DNA from: Drechmeria coniospora
Taxonomy: Eukaryota > Ascomycota > Sordariomycetes > Hypocreales > Ophiocordycipitaceae
NCBI RefSeq assembly: GCF_001625195.1
Contig: NC_054391.1
Coordinates: 7,265,157-7,329,156, forward strand
Reading direction: 5' to 3'
DNA: 64,000 bases
Shown here: positions 34,621-46,142 of the stretch, piece by piece
Layout of the letters: each line of letters starts with the position of its first letter
Position numbering within the stretch: the first letter of the stretch is position 1
The notes under the pieces: generated by a model
What the model saw: only the letters and a program-made list of their open reading frames with translations
The model's database searches: none
What the model was told of the DNA's origin: nothing
Program-made: the position numbers and the translations under genes

Positions 34621-37515
34621 TTCGGTTGGTACCCCCTACCTGCATGGGTACCTGTTCGAGTGCAGGCGCCTGCATCGGTGCCTGTGTCAATGCCTGCACC
34701 CGCGCGCAGCCACGCTACGGAGCCATGCCGCACTCGAAGCCAGCCACCCGGCACAGTGCTTGTGCCTCCCTGGCGAGCATCACGGATACGTGCAAGCAAA
34801 CAGCCAGCCCACGCACGCAGGCGTACACCCACCGAGAAACGACTGCGCAGAGGCCCGGCCGAGCACGGCGCCGGCGCACGCGCAGGGACGGGTGCACGGT
34901 GAATACGGCGCAGCAGCCTTTGAAAAGGCGAATCGCCAGCACCCCTGTCCCTGCTGGCAGAGGAAGGATTGCCAAGAGATGCCCGCAAGCAAGCACCCAT
35001 CCTTGAGTGCTTGCGCATCCACGAGCACGGCACTCCTACGGCACGCCCAAGTAAGTACTTGCAAGCACGAGCACGGCACGGCGACCTCGTCCTCGCCTCC
35101 GAGCACAAGCACCCCTGCCGACTCTGCGCGCCCCGCCGAGCACGCACCACTACCGCCGCCGCTGGGTTGACGGTGCATGTGCTGAAAGTGCAGGCCGCGC
35201 CACGAGGGTTCGAGCCTGCGCCGCACCGATGCTGACCGGATAATACTGGAGTGCGTGGGTTGCGCACCGGCGCCGTCGGTCGGCAGCACGATCGATGCAG
35301 CCTCGTGCGCCCGCATCACTCGGCCGCGTCCACCTGCGGGTGAACACATGGCATCACGTCATGACATGGCAGCGAACCCATGACAGCGGCTCCAGTATCG
35401 GCCGACGGAACCAGCGGCGGCGTCCAACGGCGGGCGTGGGTGCTGATTGCCGGGCACCGCTTGCGTTTGGTCCGCCGTGCCACCGGCCTGGTACGAAGCG
35501 AGCCGCCACAATATTGTGTCGGTGGCTTGCCCTCGTGGCGCCGCGACGCGGCGGGGGACGACGATGGTCATGATGCCACGGCGCCTTTGCCCTCGTCGTC
35601 CTCGTCGCCCGCGTCGCCTTGTCGTCGGACGGCCACCTCGCCGCCTTGCCCCCTCGCCACCTTGCCGAGTGCACGCTCCCCCGCGCCTCTCGGCAGCCAG
35701 CCGTCGCGGGCAACACGCCGTCGCGGGCGCCGTGGGGATGCGGGCCCCGGGCTCCGGGCGAGAGGCCGTCGGCGGCCAAACCTCTGTACCGAACGGGCAG
35801 CGGGGTGCTCGGGCAGCCCACCACGTACTTGCAGTTGCAGCCTGCGCCGTGGGTGGCCGGACCCAGCGCAGAGGCACCGCCTACGTGCACCTGCGCCGAC
35901 GGGCAAGTGCAAGTGCCTGGCGTGCGGCCCCGCAGGTGCACCGTACTGTGCTCGTATGGTGGGGTGGTAATATGTAGGTATGTGTAAAAGGTCGATTCGC
36001 TCCATGGTGCTCCGTAATGGTGACGCTACCGCCATCAAATCGTCACTCTTGTCCTTGCCCCTGGGGAGCCTGCACGCACGGGGCGAGGCGGCGTGGGCAA
36101 CGGCGCGACCGGGTGGTCCCTTGCCATCGTCCATGGCCGACGCAACGACGTGCCGTCGCGGGAGGGCGACGGGACCGCCATTCGTCGGCTCCCTTCCGGA
36201 CACATCGGGGTCCCACGTTCGCTCGGCCGGCGAGTAACCTACGCCCCGGGTGTGCTGCCTCCCTGCTGTTCTGCCCGGCGGCACCATGGATTCCGCACAA
36301 TCGCCGCGCCGCCCGCGCATCGGCCGCATCGCTCGATGACATTCGTCGCTTGATTCCTCCGCCCGTGTTCACGCAGACTGGTGTGCTCGCGTCTACGGTG
36401 CGCCAAAGGAACTTTGGAGGTTGGTGCGAGTGCTTGCCGTGCCTGTAGGGGAGTGCCGAGCGCAGTGGCCGGTCACGATGGCGCACCAGCCATCATCTGC
36501 TGGGTACGACGTGGCACGAGCACGCAGCGTCGGGCCGTCGCCCAGGGTCGGCGGGTACTTGCCGGTACGCCGTGGCCGAACGCGCAGAGGCTAGTGGCGG
36601 CGATTCCGGCGATGCCGCCAATCGGAGCCTTTGCTGACGGCTGATCTTGCCAGGGCGGGAAAGAGCGTCGGCGGAGACGAGGCTTGCCATGTACCTGCAA
36701 GTACCTCGTCGCTCCGAGACGCATACTGCTTACGGCAGCACTGGAAGGGGCACGCCAAGACGTGCACGTCCCGCTGGCGGCGGCGCGAAGCAAACCTGCG
36801 ACGCCCGCTGAGGAGCAGGGTGCACCGGCAGTACGCGCGGGTACGGCGGGGGACCCTTTCCGCCCCTCCTCCGCGGCGGTGGGCAGGTTACTCTTCGTAC
36901 CGGCCGGTACCTCGTACCTTGAATTCGAGGCAGCCTGGAGCCCATCTGCAACACCGATCCCGTGTCGCATCTTGGTGGCACGTACAGTACTTACTCCGTA
37001 CATGCACTGCGCCTCCGCACTGGACGGAGGGCTTGGTGCACGCACCGGCGTCCAAGTACCAACCAGTCCTCTCACGGGCACGGCAGGTTCCGCGAATGCG
37101 CATCGCCGAGGTGCAGGCTGGCGATGGGGGAGGACGGAGTCGGGGCGCATGCGTGCATAGTGTCGCTGCCACCTCGGTGCGCAAGCGCAGGTATTGCGGC
37201 ACAAGCGCTGGGCTGCGCATGGTGCCGCCGTCTCCCCGACGAGACGAGACGGAGAGCCGGCATTGCTTGTTCTCGCTGGGACTCCCCGATGCCTGCACGT
37301 ACAGGTACCTGCGCACGCACGCACCGCCGACGAGCCACCACCAGCGGGCGGTCCATGGTCGGTCATGCGTTCCCTGCCGGGTGGTGTGCGCCGAGTGCGC
37401 AGGGCAGCTGCAGGCCCGACTGCGAGTAGGAATGGCATGCCACGACGAGGGCGGGAGCAGCATTCCCAGCACTTGCATGCTTCTGGGGAGAAGACCACCT
37501 ACAGTACGGAGTATG

Positions 37516-37617
37516 TGGCAAAAGGTATTTGTCCCCCCTTAGGTACCACATTCGTAGTCCAATCTAACCCAATAGAAAAATGGTACCTGAAGGTGGACAA
37601 ATACATTTTGCCCCCCA
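37516..37617. repeat. Inverted repeat (hairpin, MITE-like)
   Basis: The left arm (37516-37547, TGGCAAAAGGTATTTGTCCC... to GGTACC) and right arm (37582-37617, GGTACCTGAAGGTGGACAAATACATTTTG to CCA) are reverse complements with few mismatches. They enclose about 34 bases. No coding sequence is attached. Confidence 0.75.
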
Positions 37618-38479
37618 CTATACAAGTACGTCCACACGTTCGGGGTACGGAGTGCACGTGCGGCACTTGACAAACGTGACGATTCAGTTTTGGCTGCGCT
37701 CCCGCTACAAATGGAATCGACATTTTGGCCAACCCACCGTACCAATCGTGCGGGAACCTGCACCAACTTGCAGTACAAGTACTCGTCCATGTACGGAGTA
37801 CGCAAGTGCGGTATTTGCGCAGAGTCCACCTACTTGCAGTGCTCCGTACTCCGTACTCTGCATTACTTGCTGTACGGAGTACAGTATAGGTAACTACATG
37901 CAAGTACCGAGTCCGGAAACCTACCTAGTAGTAATAATACTCATGCCGGGATGGCTGTGCTCACCGCACGTCCGGCTAGGCTGCACCAGGCACATGTACA
38001 CGGTACTTGACGTCGGCACCCATCTGTCCACGGCCGGCGAGTACACTGTACGTACGTACGCCTGCGCCGTACAGCACCTGGGCGGGCTCCCTGCCGTGCG
38101 TGCGGGCACAAGCACTCGTGATGATTGTTACCGCACATGGTATGGTTTGCACGCACATGCACCAACATGCACACCTGCGCGCTCACCATCTGGCGCCAAG
38201 GCGGAATGGACCGCCACGTACCGGCTGCATGTCACGTCGAGGGATCGTGTGCGTGGCATGCATGCGCTCGTATCGGCACTCCGCAGCGCGGCCGAGCTGA
38301 GCCGCACCCTCGCCTCGGCCGATACGGCCCATCGGTGCCTGGGTGTGCGTGCCGCGGTGCGTTGGCGCAGCATGCGATGGTACGCGCGCGGGGGCGCCCA
38401 ACTACACGCACCCACCTATGCTACGGCATGCGCGTGTGCTGCACGCATCGGCTCGAGTCAGCGAGCAGGCCGCGGAGGG

Positions 38480-39330
38480 CCGGTTGGCGACTCGCGGCGG
38501 GTCCGTCCGCGCGGGAGGAACGCACGAAAGGCATGCGACGACGGAGTATGCTCGGCACGACAAGTCACGGCAGAGGGTCGCACGAAAATGCATACAAGTA
38601 GGGCACCAGAGTGCCCGGCACGGCACCACGACCGTGGACGGCACGGAAAGACAGGTGCACGTCACGACGGAGGAATACTCGCCGCGAATAATGCCAGAGG
38701 ACGGCGCGACAAGGCACGCAGGTCGTTGCACGGCCACAGAGCACCTGGCCCCGCCTGGCGAAAGGCTTCCAAGTACGACCACGGTACCATGACCACGGAG
38801 TATAACCTGGTACGATTACGACCAGAGGGCCGCACGAAATGGTATACGAATATTATTACTAGCACGACCACGGAGCACCTGGCAATTACCACCTCCACCA
38901 GAGGACGGCACAAAAGCCGCACGACTATAGAGTACCTGTCACCATTAGTTCCAGTGGACCGCACAGAAAGGCATGCGACGACGGAGTAATACGTGGTGCT
39001 GCAAATAATACCAGAGCACCGATCGAAAAGCCAGGCGACCGCAGAGTATCAGGTACTGCGACCACAGAGTGCCAGGCACTGCGACTACAGAGTACCCGGT
39101 ACTGCGACCACCTAGTGCCAGGCACCGCGACCACGGCACCGCACGAAAGGCGCAAGGCGATTGCAGAGCACTCCGTGCCTAGTACGATTACTGCCGCACG
39201 AAAAGGCATGCAAGTAATACTGTACAAGCACGACCACAGAGTACCCGGTACCGACACCGCAGGACCGCCCGAAAGGCAGACGACCACGGCACCGAGTACA
39301 GAGTACCCGGCACCGGAGGAGAGGCAAGCG
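38480..39330. repeat. Degenerate short tandem repeats
   Basis: Phrases of the type GCACGACCACGGAGTACC(T/C)GG, CGCACGAAA(G/A)GCATGC and CGACCACAGAGTACC recur every 25-40 bases over this stretch with many variants. Confidence 0.6.
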
Positions 39331-39594
39331 CTCGCACTTGCTCGCACGCATCCATAGTGACAGGTAACAGGTAATATACCAACTCTCGGCGCCATAGTAC
39401 CCCTTCCTGCACAGGGTAATGGCGTGGCGCATGCATGCCCTTACGTCGTGCGGAGTATCAAGTACTCGGTGCTTGTGCTCCGCGCAGTACCTCTGTACGG
39501 AGTACACGTGCTTGTATTGAGCCGGAGGCTGTACAGCTACGGTACGTGCAGTGCTCTACGGTACCTGTCGTGCTGTCCTGTACGGAGTACGTGC

Positions 39595-39735
39595 AATGCT
39601 ACCGTACGTGCAGTGCCCTCCGGTACGTGCAGTGCCCTCCGGTACGTGCGGTGCCCTCCGGTACGTGCAGTGCTCTCCGGTACGCGCAGTACTCTCCGGT
39701 ACGTACGGTGCACTCCTGTACGTACTGTACTTGCA
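39595..39735 (+). repeat. 18-19-base minisatellite
   Basis: About seven tandem copies of CGGTACGTGCAGTGC(C/T)CTC occur, drifting to GTACGTACGGTGCACTC at the right end. Confidence 0.85.
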
Positions 39736-41044
39736 GCACACTCCTGCTACGCTCATGTACGTGCGCGTACCTCCTCCTACGCCTCGCCGGTGCGCTCCCT
39801 GGCCCTTGGCGAGCCTGGCGTGCTCGAGACATGCATGCAAGGGCAGCCGAGCGCACCCAGAGTCCAGCGGCGGCCGCCCGTCGCAGCGTCTCCTCCCCCT
39901 TGTGCCTCGTGCCCCGCGCCCACCACCGTCCGCCGTGGTGCGGTGCCAGCCGCCGCCCTGCCCATCGCACACGCATGGCTGCTCGAGTCGATGCCGTCTG
40001 CCGTCGCCGCCTCGCCGGTCTGCTGCCTCGGACGCCGACTCACTCTCTCGCCCTCGCCCCCACACGCATCCCGCCGGCATGCACAAGCTAGTCGTCTGTT
40101 CAATGCCAACGTCCCCCGCCACCACCCCCGCGCATAGGATGCAATCTGGTCGGTGGGTGCCCTCGACTCATTCGAGCTCCATGCGGCCTCGCCTGGGGAG
40201 GGAGGGGCGGATGCGCCGGCGGAGGGGCAAGGCCAGCGTACAGGGCAGCCGCCATTGGGAGGACGCACCGGGAGGACGCCGCGGCTGAGACCTGCCTCGC
40301 TCGCCCGTCAGCCTCTCCGACGCCGCAGTCATGCCGTCGAGGCGCCGCACCCATCGTCGCCCGCCTGCCATTCCCGGCGGTGGTGCGAGGGAGAGAGAGG
40401 GATGCTGCTGGCACGTGAGCTCCGCGCTCCGCACCCACCGCGCGCGCAGGCGGCCGACGGCAAAGGCTGCGCTGCGACGCACCGCCACGGCGAGCGCGAA
40501 TGCTTGCACGCCGCCGCCGCGTCGCCCCAAACACTCGACGCTCGTCGCACGCACGCGGGCGAGGCACCGCGGATGGGTGAGCGGCATGCCTCGTGCGCAC
40601 TCGCCGGCCATGCATGCACCTGCACCCGCTCATTCCGCTCCTTGGCACAGGCCCCTCGGTGACGCCCTGCACGCCGCCGCCGTCGCGAGTAAGGGGCCGA
40701 GGGAGGCGAGAAGCCACATTCCACGCCCTCGTCATGCCCCGACCTGCTCGCCGCCCACGACCCGCTGGTTCGTTCGGCTGCGGCGACTCGCGCACCTCGC
40801 CCTCTTCGCCGCGCAGCGCTGCCCCCCCCGCGACGGGACCGGACGATGCCGAGACGACGCCGCGAACTCGTCGTCCGACCACGACGGCGACGGATCTCGA
40901 GCGGAGCGGACCAGACCGGCGCCGGCACCGACGAGGAAGACGAAAGCCATGGCGCCTTTGCAGGTGGTGCGGTGTGCCGGTGTGCCGGTGTGCCGTACTC
41001 GTCCGCACTCCTGCGCGGGGCGTTGTTGTGTACTTGTGTCGCTC

Positions 41045-41140
41045 AAGTGCTGATGTGCTTTGGTGTATGCATGTAGGTGTATGCATGTTGGTGTGTGCAT
41101 GTCGGCGTATGCATGTCGGTGTATGCATGTGGGCGTACTG
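41045..41140 (+). repeat. 12-13-base minisatellite (GTATGCATGT-like)
   Basis: About seven copies of GTATGCATGT(A/T/C)GGT and close variants lie in tandem. They give shadow ORFs rich in Met-His-Thr or Cys-Met on the two strands. Confidence 0.8.
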
Positions 41141-43009
41141 CAACTATGCATGCATACAAGTACTTCCTTGCTTGTACTTGGGCGTATGCTTGTACGTGTG
41201 TATGTGCCGACCTGTGCCGTACTGTGTGTAAGTACTGTAATACTTGGGGCCCATGATTGTGAGTGTGTATTACTCCGTACCTGTGGCCGTATTTGTACGG
41301 CACGAACCTTCGCGTACACCGACGTGGTTGTGCAAGAAACACGACTGTGCCGTACCCGGCTACGTACCCTGCGTGCCTGTCGTCATGGCTCGTGGCCTTG
41401 TGTGCCGCCGTCTTCCGTTGCGTGACCGGCCGACCGGCCGCCCACCGTCGCTGCTGCCCTCGACCCTGGAGACGTCGTGGCATCCCTCCACCGAGGGCAG
41501 GGAGAGAAAGGGTCCATCGCTGCTCGTCCTCGCGGGTGCGCGGTGCCGCAGGTGTGCTTGCAGGTACGTGTGCCGGGTACCTCCCTGTGCGAGGTGCACC
41601 TACGGCACGGAGCAAGTACTTGCATGCTTGCACTTGTGCTCGTACAGTAGGTGTAAGTAGGTGTACTTACAGTAATAGTACTAGGAGTACGGCACTTGTG
41701 CGGTACAGCTACGGAGCGCTTCAGCAAGCAAGTGCATATGTGGAGTGCAGTCTTGCTTGTGCTGTAGGTATGCGTGTACGTACCGCAAGTACTGTACTTA
41801 TTTGGGCGTGCGTGTACGTACTGCAAGTGCTGTACTAACAGTAGGTGCAGTGCGGTGCTCCGCACATGTACAACCGCTCCGTACGTGTACTGTACGGAGT
41901 ACCTCTTACATCTGTGGTTGTACACAAGTACTGTACCACTACTGCACCACACCACTACTGTACCACTACTGTACCACTACCTAGTACTGTACCACGACTG
42001 TACTTGCAACCAGGGACGGAGCAGGTGTGCTGTGCATGCTAGAGTGCGGTACGCATGCTCCTGCATGAGCAGGCGCAGACTCCGTGTGGCAACGTGTACT
42101 CCGTACAGGTACTTGCATCCAGGTACTTGGGTCCAGGTGCTCCGTCCCTGCCAAAGTCCACCCCGTCGAGGGCTCCCTACTCCATACGTCCGCCCCGGCG
42201 CTCCGTAAAAACACCTGGAGAGGAGGGGCGAGGGTCCTGGGCCCCTGCTCCGGTTCCATGGAGAATGAGTCTCGGATCTGCCCCAACCCTACCTGCTGTG
42301 GCTGCATGGTGCGGTGTCGATGGCGGCGAGAGGCAAGATACTTGGGTAGGTAGGTACCTAGTACTGTAGGTAGGTACTGAACCTGCACCGAGTGTGTGCA
42401 CCGCTCCGTGGCGGCACGGAGCCTTTCGACCTCGCGCCGCGAGGCAAGCAAGTACATGTACACCCGCTGCGCAGACGCATGTCGGTGTACCGAGTGCCCT
42501 GCGCCCCTACGCCGTGCCACTCCGTACCGGGTCCGCACTCCAGCCAAGTGCTTGCTGCTACAACTGCACGGTGCCTGCGGGCGGGTGCGTGTACATGTAC
42601 ATGCAGTACTTGGGCCCGGCGTGCACCTGCACCATGCCTCGTGCGTGCGCCGAGTGCCGCCCGTGGGCTTGGCCATGTACCGGTACATGCCCGAGTACGT
42701 GTCCCGGGTACCACCACGCTCGATTGCCGTGCGCTGTACTTGTCATGCGAGGTACCGCTGGTACCGCCTGCATCGTCGTGCCCATCCCACTCGTGCGCTA
42801 GCATGCGTTATGGTGCGCCCATAATTTTGATTGATACCTGCGTCGACTCCGTACCGCCTCCCTACAGGCGACTGGTGTCATGTATCGTGTGTGAGGTACA
42901 GTACCTCGTACCGTGCGCTGCGTGTCGCCCTGCGAGTGTACCTGTACACCTGCTGTGCTTGTACTGTACTGTACTTACGCTGTCGTCCTCGTCCGTCATG
43001 CCTCCTGCT

Positions 43010-44055
43010 CAGTCCACACCCTCCCTCCCCCTCGGCGCCCCCCCCCCCTCCCTCCTTCCCCCCCCGAATCGCTCCTTCCGCCGACCCAACTTGGTTGCAT
43101 GGTGGCGGCTGGCCCTGCGCTAACACCTTACCCATCTCCATCTGTCCCATGCCAACTGACCCGGACCCCCCCATGTCCACCGACGACCGTCTTGTTCCAA
43201 GTCATTCGGCCTGTCCCCCAAACGTCGCTCCTTTTTTTCTCTCGTCAGTCGTTCCCTCGCCGCCTCCCTCCCTCCGTAGTGCTTCTTTCTCGTAGTTCTC
43301 ATACATCGGGCTGAAATCCTGCATCCGCCTTCACGTCGCTTCCGATTATTACTCCCTCCTCCTGCTGCCTCTTTTTCCTCTCCTGCCCCCGCCTCCTCCT
43401 CTTCCTCGTCCTCCTCGTCCTCCTCCTCGTCCTTTTCTTCCGATCGGAGACGTCTCTCATTTTCTCCCCTTCCGGATTGCCGCTCTCTACCTCGCTCTTT
43501 TTTTTCTTTCCTTTTCCCTTCCTCTGCCTCTGGCATCCGACGCTCCTTACCTGGAAACCACCACCGATCCTCTTCGTCTCGTCCGATGCGACGACGCTTC
43601 GTTCGCTCCTCGTCCAGCCGTCGTCGACCCACCGTCTTTTGACTCTCGAAATCCAAACCGTCTTCTCGCTTTCCCGAAAGCCCTCCCTCGCGAGCCGACG
43701 AAGCCCCGAGCGGAAACGCCGACACGACAGCTCGCTCGCTCGCTCGCCCGCCCGCCCGGCACACGCCCTTCCTCGAGAACCCGTCTCCGCGACGGTACCG
43801 TCGCCGGCCCCCGTCGCCACCCGTCCTCGCCGTCCTCGCCGTCCTCGCCGTCCACGTAAGCACCGCCTCCTCGCATGCCTCGTTCCCGTCGTTTCGCTGA
43901 CGTGACCCCTCGCCAGCCTCCCCTCCCCTCCCTCCCTCCCTCCCTCCCCGACGAGCACCTCTTGTCGCCTGCGTCCCCCCCCCCGGTCCTCCTCTCTCGT
44001 CGACGCCGGACCGTCGCCCTCGCCCGTCTCGCCCTCGCACGCCCCTGACCCGACC
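43010..44055 (+). promoter_or_regulatory. Pyrimidine-rich promoter or leader of SOK1
   Basis: The plus strand is strongly C/T-rich, with CCTCC, CTCGTC and TCCCTCC runs up to the ATG at 44056. Such tracts are common before transcription starts of well-expressed filamentous fungal genes. GTAAGC at 43857 followed by later CAG/TAG sites leaves room for a leader intron, which cannot be confirmed here. Confidence 0.55.
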
Positions 44056-46026
44056 ATGATGGACCAAGGGTATGGCGGCGGATCCTTCGAGCGGTCGCGG
44101 AGGAGCCTGTCGACGTCGGCTCCCGTGCCCAACGGCGACGGCGAGTCCATCAAGGACACCGACATTCAGTTGCCCTCGCAGCCCCCCAACGAGGTGGAGA
44201 AAAAGGCGGCCGCGCAGTCGTCGCAGGAATCCCCCCGCCGTTGCGAGGCGGCCGTCCGCACCTCGACGCCCTCGACGAGGAGAAGCTCGCCCGCCTCGTC
44301 GCCCCCGGCCGAAGCCGCCGTCGGCCGCCGCTCGAGCCGCCACTCGCCCCCCCGGCTCTGGCCCGTCGAGCCGCCCGTGACGCGCTCGACGCTGAGCGAG
44401 CTCGACGTGTCCAAGATCATCCACAACCCGAAGCTCCGTCACGACATCAACTTCGACCCCGAGCTCCACTTCCGCCCCAACCTCGACGGCGAAAAGGGCC
44501 GTCGGAAGCAGGACAAGGCCAACCTCTTCTGGAAGGCGCTCAAGGACGAGCTGGCCGAGTTCCTCGCCAACGCGCCCGCCTTCCACGCCAAGCACGGCGA
44601 GGCCGACGACTGGACCCTGCCCTCGCTGCTCAGGGCCGTCAAGGACATCATCCAGACGCTCGTCCCCCAGCGCGACCGTCAGTTCCTCGACGAGGGCCTC
44701 AACGTCGAGCTGCTCATGCAGCAGTTCCGCAAGGGCATCGCCGACTTCGAGAAGCTCGCCCTCTGGCTCTCGCAGGTGCTCAAGTCGCACTGCGCCCCCA
44801 TGCGCGACGACTGGGTCGACGCCATGTACGCCCAGCTCAGCCGCGGCAACCGCGACGCCGACCTCGACGAGCTCGTCGCCGGCATGCGCAGCCTCCTCGG
44901 CGTCCTCGAGGCCATGAAGCTCGACGTGGCCAACCACCAGATCCGCTGCCTGCGGCCCGTGCTCATCGAGGACACGACGCACTTTGAGCAAAAGTTCTTC
45001 CTCCGCAAGATGCAGTCGCGCAAGGTCGACGTCGGCGGCGCCCGCCGCTGGTACCGCGATGCCGACGTCGCCTTTTCCGCCCGCGCCGCCGCCTCGTGGC
45101 AGTCGTTCGGCGACATGGCCGTCTTCTTCGAGGCCCTGACGCGCCTCGTCCTCCCCTCGACGGCCGAGAAGCGCGTGCCCAGCACCTTCCTCTTCGACGA
45201 GGAGCGCATCATGAAGCTGCGCTCCGACGTGCTCGACGCCGTCAACCTCGACGTCTGCATGCGCATGTACGAGGACCTCGACCGCCTCGCCCGCTTCAGC
45301 TCCAAGATCCAGCGCGTCAGCCGCGCCCTCGACGACGGCTCCCTCGACCGCCGAGCCGAGCCGCCGCCGCCGGCCGAGTTCAACTTCAACAGCCCGCCGT
45401 CCACCTCCCGACCCTCGAGCCTCGCCTTCAGCGCCGCCGGCTCGGCCGAGTCGTCGCCGCGGTCCTCGCTGGCCCTCCCATCCTACGTGGCGCCCGAGAA
45501 CTGCGAGGCCCGCGCCAAGGCCCGCGCCGTCTACGACTCGCTCGTCGCCCTGCTGCAGTCGGCCACGCCCACGTCGCGGCCCTACGCCCGCTGGCAGGAG
45601 ATGGCACCCTCCATGGCCATTCAGATCTTCCGCTTCACCGCCGCGCCCTCGGACATGCTGCCCGCCTTCGAGGCGAAGCTGACGGAGAACGTCTGCAAGG
45701 GCCGCTCCCAGCTTTACCTCGAGGTCGAGCAAGCCTTCCACCGCATGCTCATGTCGGAGCTTGGCCGTCAGGTGCGCGAGTTCAAGCCTTTGTCGGCCGT
45801 CTCGCTCTTCGCCGCCGCCACCGGAGGCCGCGCCCAGGGCACCGGCGGACCTGTCCGCTCGCCTCGCGCCCGGGATGCCGAGCTCGCCCGCGACGAGGGT
45901 CGCGTCGAGGACGTGGCCGTCCGCCTCGCCCACATGGGCGTCCTGCACTGGAGGGTCTGGTCTCCCCTAGTCTACCTCGCCGATGCCGACGACTCGGCCG
46001 TCGACGTGGCCATGACCCAGGCCTGA
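44056..46026 (+). CDS. SOK1: SOK1/T-complex protein 11 (Tcp11) family protein
   Basis: This is a single exon of 656 residues. Residues 1-115 are Ser/Pro-rich and probably disordered. The Tcp11 domain starts about residue 116 with LDVSKIIHNPKLRHDINFDP and HFRPNLDGEKGRRK, a fungal family signature, and continues with mainly helical sequence to the C-terminus (for example FWKALKDELAEFL, LVPQRDRQFLDEGLNVELLM). A low-complexity insert (PPPPAEFNFNSPPSTSRPSS) lies near 435-475. In budding yeast SOK1 overproduction suppresses loss of protein kinase A, so a role in cAMP/PKA signalling is likely by homology. A second in-frame ATG lies immediately after the first. Codon use is strongly GC3-biased, which opens a long antisense frame that is not a gene. 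Confidence 0.9.
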   Translation: MMDQGYGGGSFERSRRSLSTSAPVPNGDGESIKDTDIQLPSQPPNEVEKKAAAQSSQESPRRCEAAVRTSTPSTRRSSPASSPPAEAAVGRRSSRHSPPRLWPVEPPVTRSTLSELDVSKIIHNPKLRHDINFDPELHFRPNLDGEKGRRKQDKANLFWKALKDELAEFLANAPAFHAKHGEADDWTLPSLLRAVKDIIQTLVPQRDRQFLDEGLNVELLMQQFRKGIADFEKLALWLSQVLKSHCAPMRDDWVDAMYAQLSRGNRDADLDELVAGMRSLLGVLEAMKLDVANHQIRCLRPVLIEDTTHFEQKFFLRKMQSRKVDVGGARRWYRDADVAFSARAAASWQSFGDMAVFFEALTRLVLPSTAEKRVPSTFLFDEERIMKLRSDVLDAVNLDVCMRMYEDLDRLARFSSKIQRVSRALDDGSLDRRAEPPPPAEFNFNSPPSTSRPSSLAFSAAGSAESSPRSSLALPSYVAPENCEARAKARAVYDSLVALLQSATPTSRPYARWQEMAPSMAIQIFRFTAAPSDMLPAFEAKLTENVCKGRSQLYLEVEQAFHRMLMSELGRQVREFKPLSAVSLFAAATGGRAQGTGGPVRSPRARDAELARDEGRVEDVAVRLAHMGVLHWRVWSPLVYLADADDSAVDVAMTQA

Positions 46027-46124
46027 AGCGCGCGACCCTTTGACGCGCGCGCTCGGCGAGCCCAATATCACCGCCCCCGAACCTCGCCCTAGCTGTGGGC
46101 AGCAAGGTTTTCCTCCCTCTCCCA

Positions 46125-46142
46125 CCCCCCCCCCCCCCCCCC
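46125..46142 (+). repeat. Run of 18 C
   Basis: An uninterrupted homopolymer lies in the 3' flank of SOK1. Its length may be uncertain from sequencing. Confidence 0.9.

Larger units (their letters stand above)
30544..43009. other. 12-kb gene-free, palindrome-rich stretch
   Basis: No protein family could be recognised in any frame. The many long ORFs are Arg/Ala/Cys/Thr-rich and overlap on both strands, as expected from high GC and repeated short motifs. GTACTTG/CAAGTAC, TACGGAGTAC and GTACGTGC occur at very high density from about 31,200 to 42,970. Minisatellites and an inverted repeat are listed separately. Segments at about 30,720-31,150 and 40,150-41,000 are GC-rich without palindromes and may be untranslated or unidentified. 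Confidence 0.55.

Noticed and set aside
34226..34699. ORF with GADAGADAG repeats on the minus strand
   Set aside because: It is produced by the 12-base minisatellite at 34,499-34,620; no promoter, signal or family features surround it.
40100..41143. 347-codon minus-strand ORF with His-Thr repeats
   Set aside because: The repeat part is the shadow of the GTATGCATGT minisatellite and the rest is GC-rich noise with competing ORFs on the other strand.
43120..45948. 942-codon open frame on the minus strand
   Set aside because: It lies antisense to SOK1, whose Tcp11 motifs are clear. The strong GC3 bias of that gene opens the opposite frame, and the translation has no recognisable domain.
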